This document shows, piece after piece, positions 42,136 through 45,340 of a DNA stretch of 45,340 bases. Source of the stretch: Planctomycetota bacterium (GTDB taxonomy: Bacteria; Planctomycetota; UBA8742; UBA2392); NCBI GenBank assembly GCA_020848275.1, contig JADLAK010000081.1:1-45340 (forward strand). The letters are read 5' to 3'. Each line of letters begins with the position of its first letter. The first letter of the stretch is position 1. The notes beneath the pieces were generated by a model that was given only the letters and a program-made list of their open reading frames with translations, searched no databases and was not told the origin of the DNA. Made by a program: the position numbers and the translations under genes.

Positions 42136-42345
42136 ATGGCCGACGCGCGCTTTCATTCGGAGTACACAGACGCCGCGGGCAACCGGCATGCGCAGTTTGA
42201 ATACGCCGGCGCTCGCGGCGAGGTGTGCCTGGATAAAGGCGGCAAGATCGACCTCGCCGAGACCAGCCGCAACCTTTCCAAGCCGGAGATCGTCGAGCTG
42301 AAACGGGCCTACCGCGCGCATTGCGGGCCGGCGCAGGAAGGTTGA
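42136..42345 (+). CDS. Small protein of unknown function
   Basis: A 69-residue protein: MADARFHSEYTDAAGNRHAQ, then an EVCLDKGGKIDLAE region and a basic helix ending YRAHCGPAQEG. The start lies six bases after the REP array. The two Cys residues are not in a zinc-ribbon arrangement. No family is recognised. It lies in a run of plus-strand genes and could be part of the chaperone operon. Moderate confidence, as it is short, but codon usage looks coding. Confidence 0.45.
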   Translation: MADARFHSEYTDAAGNRHAQFEYAGARGEVCLDKGGKIDLAETSRNLSKPEIVELKRAYRAHCGPAQEG

Positions 42346-42398
42346 ACCGGAGCAGGTTAGTTTGCGTCTCAATCACCAGACCTCTTCTGGAGATTGCG

Positions 42399-42746
42399 AT
42401 GAAAAACGTTTTGACGGCCGTGGCGATGGCGGCGGTTCTGACAGTCGGTGCGGCGGTGTTGGGTGTGGTGGCGGGCGGGCGCGATGTATCGGCCCAGCCC
42501 TCGGCAAAATACGAATACGGCTACATTGTGCCGGCGCCGCGGTTGGACAAGTTCAACAAGGAATTCGACGAATGGTCGGGCGACAAGGCGGCCAAGGATT
42601 ATCTCAAGGCGCACGTTTTCGCCTTTGAAACCGGCGACAGCGCGCACACCGAGCGCCTCAACGGGCTCAAGCTGATGAACGAACTCGCGGGCCAGGGCTG
42701 GGAAATCGTGGACGCGGGCCGCGGGATCATCCGCAAGGCGAAATGA
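42399..42746 (+). CDS. Small exported or anchored protein
   Basis: A 115-residue protein. The hydrophobic N-terminus (VLTAVAMAAVLTVGAAVLGVVAG) is a signal or anchor, likely cleaved near VSAQP. The mature part has DKFNKEFDEWSGDKAAKDYLK and the GWEIVDAGRGIIRK strand. This pattern resembles the DUF4177-like GWE motif of small exported proteins, but the match is tentative. A GGAG site precedes the start. It lies between the groEL2 and dnaJ genes. Confidence 0.65.
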   Translation: MKNVLTAVAMAAVLTVGAAVLGVVAGGRDVSAQPSAKYEYGYIVPAPRLDKFNKEFDEWSGDKAAKDYLKAHVFAFETGDSAHTERLNGLKLMNELAGQGWEIVDAGRGIIRKAK

Positions 42747-42775
42747 GCCATGCGGTCGGGTGAAACAGAGAAGCC

Positions 42776-43912
42776 ATGGCCAAGCGCGATTACTACGAAA
42801 TCCTGGGCGTCGAGAAAAACGCCGCCCCGGATGACATCAAGAAGTCCTACCACAAGCTTGCGCTGAAGTACCACCCCGACCGCAACCCCGGCAACGCCGA
42901 GGCCGAAGGCAAGTTCAAGGAAGCCGCCGAGGCTTACGGCGTGCTTTCGGACGCCAACAAGCGCCGCCAATACGACCAATACGGCCACGCGGGCGAACAA
43001 TTCGCCGGCGGCCAGCAATTCACCAACGTCGAGGACATCTTCTCGGCGTTCGGCGACATTTTCGGCGGCTCGGTTTTCGGTGATCTATTCGGCGGCGGCG
43101 GCGGGCGCAACGGCTCGCGCACGCGCCGCCGCGCGCGCAAGGGCGCAAGCCTGCGCTGCGTGGTTGAGCTCGATTTCGCCGACCCCGTGGCATCCAAGGA
43201 AAAAACCATCGAGCTGCGCCGCGCTGAGCGCTGTGAAACCTGCAGCGGCAGCGGCGCCAAGCCCGGAACCAGTTCCAGCACCTGCCCCACCTGCCAGGGC
43301 CAGGGCGCGGTGATGGCCAGTGCGGGTTTCTTCAGCATGCGTTCGGCCTGCCCGCAGTGCGGCGGCAGCGGCGAAATCATCACCGACCCGTGCGCAACCT
43401 GCCGCGGCAGCGGACGCATTGGCAAGACGCGCGAAATCACGATCAAGATTCCGCCGGGCGTCGAAGACGGCTTGACCTTGCGCGTGCAGGGCGAAGGCGA
43501 AGCGGGTGAGCCCGGCGCTGAGCCCGGCGACCTGCTTTGCGAAATTCGTATTCGGCCCCATCCGCTGTTTAAACGTGCGGGCGCGGACGTGTTTGTCGAG
43601 GTGCCGATCAGCTTTGCGCAGGCGGCGCTGGGCGACAACATCGAGGTGCCGACATTGCGCGGGCGCGCCGAGCTCAAGATTCCGCGCGGCACGCAAAGCC
43701 ACGCGGTTTTGCGCATGCGCGGGGAAGGTTTCCCCAAGCTCGACGGTTATGGTCAAGGGGACCAGTTGGTGGAGATGATTGTCGAGGTGCCTCGCAAGCT
43801 GAACAAGGACCAGGAGAAAATCCTGCGCCAGTTCGCTGAGACGGAAAACCAGAACATCACGCCGCGCCGCGAGACGTTCCTCGACATGATGAAAAAGCTG
43901 CTGAAGAAATAG
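42776..43912 (+). CDS. dnaJ: Chaperone DnaJ
   Basis: A 378-residue Hsp40 that presents substrates to DnaK and stimulates its ATPase. The J domain (residues 1-70) has YHPDRNPGN with the HPD triad. The Gly/Phe region follows (DLFGGGGG). Then come four CxxCxGxG zinc repeats: [32 protein letters not shown]. The C-terminal peptide-binding domain ([39 protein letters not shown]) is complete. dnaK is not in the window; here dnaJ is next to grpE downstream, which suggests a shared transcript. Confidence 0.98.
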   Translation: MAKRDYYEILGVEKNAAPDDIKKSYHKLALKYHPDRNPGNAEAEGKFKEAAEAYGVLSDANKRRQYDQYGHAGEQFAGGQQFTNVEDIFSAFGDIFGGSVFGDLFGGGGGRNGSRTRRRARKGASLRCVVELDFADPVASKEKTIELRRAERCETCSGSGAKPGTSSSTCPTCQGQGAVMASAGFFSMRSACPQCGGSGEIITDPCATCRGSGRIGKTREITIKIPPGVEDGLTLRVQGEGEAGEPGAEPGDLLCEIRIRPHPLFKRAGADVFVEVPISFAQAALGDNIEVPTLRGRAELKIPRGTQSHAVLRMRGEGFPKLDGYGQGDQLVEMIVEVPRKLNKDQEKILRQFAETENQNITPRRETFLDMMKKLLKK

Positions 43913-43946
43913 CACACGAAACTCGTGACGCAGGACTCAAGACACT

Positions 43947-44609
43947 ATGAACGCCAAAGAACAACCTCACGACCACGAGTTCGCTGACACCGCGCCGCAT
44001 TCGCCCGACATGGACGCGCCGGAAGACGTCATCCACAACAAGGCGGAGGCCAGGGTGAGCGAAAAAGCCCACAAGGGCGAACATATCGCCGACGAAAAAG
44101 CCCCGGACAAACAGAAAGCGCGCGAACTTCGCGCCCTCAAAGACGAAGAACTGGTTGCGCTGGCAAAACGCGCAACCGAATCCGAACACTGGCTCGACAC
44201 CGCGCGGCGTTCGCAGGCCGAATTCGAAAACAGCCGCAAGCGCCTCCAGCGCGAGGCCGACGAGGCCGCGCGCTATGCGGCGGGCGCGCTGGGCAAAGAA
44301 ATGCTGGCGTCGGTCGACAACCTCGACCGCGCGCTGGCGAGCGCCGGCAAGACACCGGACGCCGCGGCGCTGGCCGAGGGCGTGCGGCTGACGCGCGATT
44401 TGATCGTCAAGGCGCTGGAGAAATTCGGCATTCGCCCCATCGACGCGTTACATCAACCTTTTGACCCGGCGCAACACGAAGCGGTGATGATGGCCAACGA
44501 CGCGAAGCTCGACGACAACGTGGTAGCCCAGGTGTTCGAGACCGGCTGGACGATCCACGACCGCGTCCTGCGCCCAGCCAAGGTCGTCGTGAACAAGAAG
44601 CCGAAGTAA
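43947..44609 (+). CDS. grpE: Nucleotide exchange factor GrpE
   Basis: A 220-residue protein. A charged, His/Asp/Glu-rich disordered head (~60 residues) precedes the long helix (EHWLDTARRSQAEFENSRKRLQREADEAARYAAGAL), the four-helix dimer part with SVDNLDRALASAG, and the beta domain ending FETGWTIHDRVLRPAKVVV. The last segment is the GrpE signature. It exchanges ADP on DnaK. The gene follows dnaJ by 34 bp, and fmdB starts three bases after its stop. Confidence 0.97.
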   Translation: MNAKEQPHDHEFADTAPHSPDMDAPEDVIHNKAEARVSEKAHKGEHIADEKAPDKQKARELRALKDEELVALAKRATESEHWLDTARRSQAEFENSRKRLQREADEAARYAAGALGKEMLASVDNLDRALASAGKTPDAAALAEGVRLTRDLIVKALEKFGIRPIDALHQPFDPAQHEAVMMANDAKLDDNVVAQVFETGWTIHDRVLRPAKVVVNKKPK

Positions 44610-44611
44610 TC

Positions 44612-44953
44612 ATGCCGACCTACGAATACGCCTGCCCGAGTTGCCGCTACAAGTTCGAGGAATTTCACTCGATCACAGCCAAGCCAGTTAAAGTGTGCCC
44701 CAAGTGCAAGGGCCGCAAGGTCAAACGTTTAATCAGCGCCGGTGCGGGTTTGATATTCAAGGGAAGCGGCTTTTACCTGACGGATTATCGCGGGAAGAAA
44801 GGAAGCGATTCTTCGCCCGCGCCGTCGGAAGCGACCAAGCCCGAAACGAAGGCAGAGACCAAGGCCGAGAGCAAGCCCGCCGCCACGACTGAAAGCAAAC
44901 CAGCCGCAAGTGAGCCGGCAAAAACAGCGTCCAAGTCGGCGAAGAAGAAGTAA
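44612..44953 (+). CDS. FmdB-family zinc-ribbon protein
   Basis: A 113-residue protein. It begins MPTYEYACPSCRYKFEEFHS with the second CPKC pair and the family end SAGAGLIFKGSGFYLTDYR. The remaining 45 residues are a Lys/Glu/Ala/Ser/Thr low-complexity tail. FmdB domains are regulatory or RNA-associated zinc ribbons of uncertain function. The start is only two bases after the grpE stop, so translation is coupled. The clustering with heat-shock genes is seen in other genomes. Confidence 0.92.
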   Translation: MPTYEYACPSCRYKFEEFHSITAKPVKVCPKCKGRKVKRLISAGAGLIFKGSGFYLTDYRGKKGSDSSPAPSEATKPETKAETKAESKPAATTESKPAASEPAKTASKSAKKK

Positions 44954-44964
44954 TTTGGACCGCG

Positions 44965-45195
44965 ATGCCTACGCGCTCACAAAAATGTCCGGAGTGCAAG
45001 AAACGCTTCAGCCACACGACTGAAGGCAAGTGGCTGCCGTTTTGCAGTGAACGCTGCAAGCTGCTCGACCTCGGCCGCTGGCTGAATAACGAGTACGCGA
45101 TTGTCGAAGACCTTAAGCGCGGCCACGATCTGAAGTCGCTCAAGGACATCGACGACCCGGACGTCAAACGCGCGCTGGAAGAACTTGATGATTAG
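44965..45195 (+). CDS. yacG: YacG-family DNA gyrase inhibitor
   Basis: A 76-residue zinc protein with CPECKKRF and FCSERCKLLDLGRWL motifs (CxxC-x15-20-CxxxC). LLDLGRWLNNEYAI is the family hallmark. YacG binds GyrB and inhibits gyrase in E. coli. The C-terminus is longer than average and acidic (DDPDVKRALEELDD). It is the last gene of the island. Confidence 0.92.
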   Translation: MPTRSQKCPECKKRFSHTTEGKWLPFCSERCKLLDLGRWLNNEYAIVEDLKRGHDLKSLKDIDDPDVKRALEELDD

Positions 45196-45245
45196 GCAAA
45201 AACACCCGCCGCTTGGTAGTGGGTCCGTTTGGCCGAATGCCTTTC

Positions 45246-45339
45246 GTAGCGCGGGCGTCTCGCCCGCAGTCGCGGGCCAAAGGCCTGCGACGATTGCGGC
45301 CAAGATGGCCGCGCTACCCGCAGGCTGGAAGCCTGCATC
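45246..45339. repeat. REP/BIME array at right edge
   Basis: A GTAGC-headed GCGGGCG-TCT-CGCCCGC unit, then an internal palindrome (TCGCGGGCC/GGCCTGCGA), an inverted GCGGCCA-TCT-TGGCCGC unit ending CTAC, and GCAGGCT-TCC-AGCCTGC. It probably continues outside the window. Confidence 0.8.
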
Positions 45340-45340
45340 A

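Overview
The window is GC-rich bacterial DNA, about 38 protein genes on both strands, with no rRNA, tRNA or CRISPR seen. Several features point to a Planctomycetota-like organism, probably a divergent or uncultured lineage. These are an ECF-type sigma factor fused through one membrane helix to a large WD40 domain, a zinc-ribbon Ser/Thr kinase with a membrane helix, a very large protein of carboxypeptidase-regulatory-like repeats, an NPCBM-domain secreted protein, and duplicated groEL. This assignment is inference from gene content; no phylogeny was run.

Layout. 1-5.9 kb: a cyclase/NB-ARC/TPR signalling protein, divergent from two tandem secreted serine hydrolases. 6.1-11.6 kb: an acyl-CoA dehydrogenase-like flavoprotein, a PhnD-like binding protein without a signal peptide, a type II toxin-antitoxin pair, a TusA-like/diiron fusion, a catalase-like heme protein and a small helical protein. 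11.7-20 kb: the sigma-WD40 protein, the kinase and a YgiQ radical SAM protein. 20-23 kb: a three-gene operon of exported TPR and jelly-roll-like proteins. 23-30 kb: an SRPBCC membrane protein, an odd protein resembling pieces of type II secretion GspF and GspE, a GNAT, ffh, a Nudix hydrolase and membrane/coiled-coil proteins. 30-37.6 kb, minus strand: a PFOR domain II-like protein, a transglutaminase/TPR lipoprotein, the carboxypeptidase-regulatory repeat protein, a REP-associated tyrosine transposase (RAYT) and the NPCBM protein. 37.8-45.2 kb, plus strand: a protein-quality-control island groEL1 - small ORF - groES - groEL2 - two small ORFs - dnaJ - grpE - fmdB-like - yacG. A near-perfect sigma-54 promoter precedes groEL1.

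The most striking layer is the repeats. (1) At least a dozen short hairpins share a 5' GTGG or GTAG head. Their stems differ in sequence but stay complementary, and the loop is usually TCC-like. That is the hallmark of REP sequences, and the window holds a RAYT gene flanked by a perfect inverted pair of such units. (2) A second class of 70-100 bp hairpins has arms that are themselves tandem arrays of 7-10 bp units, in at least six sequence families. One family is inserted in-frame twice inside the YgiQ coding sequence. Several families share an AACAACT-like edge although their repeat units are unrelated. Together these look like an active intergenic (and occasionally intragenic) hairpin-dispersal system, and I consider them the best candidate for something undescribed.
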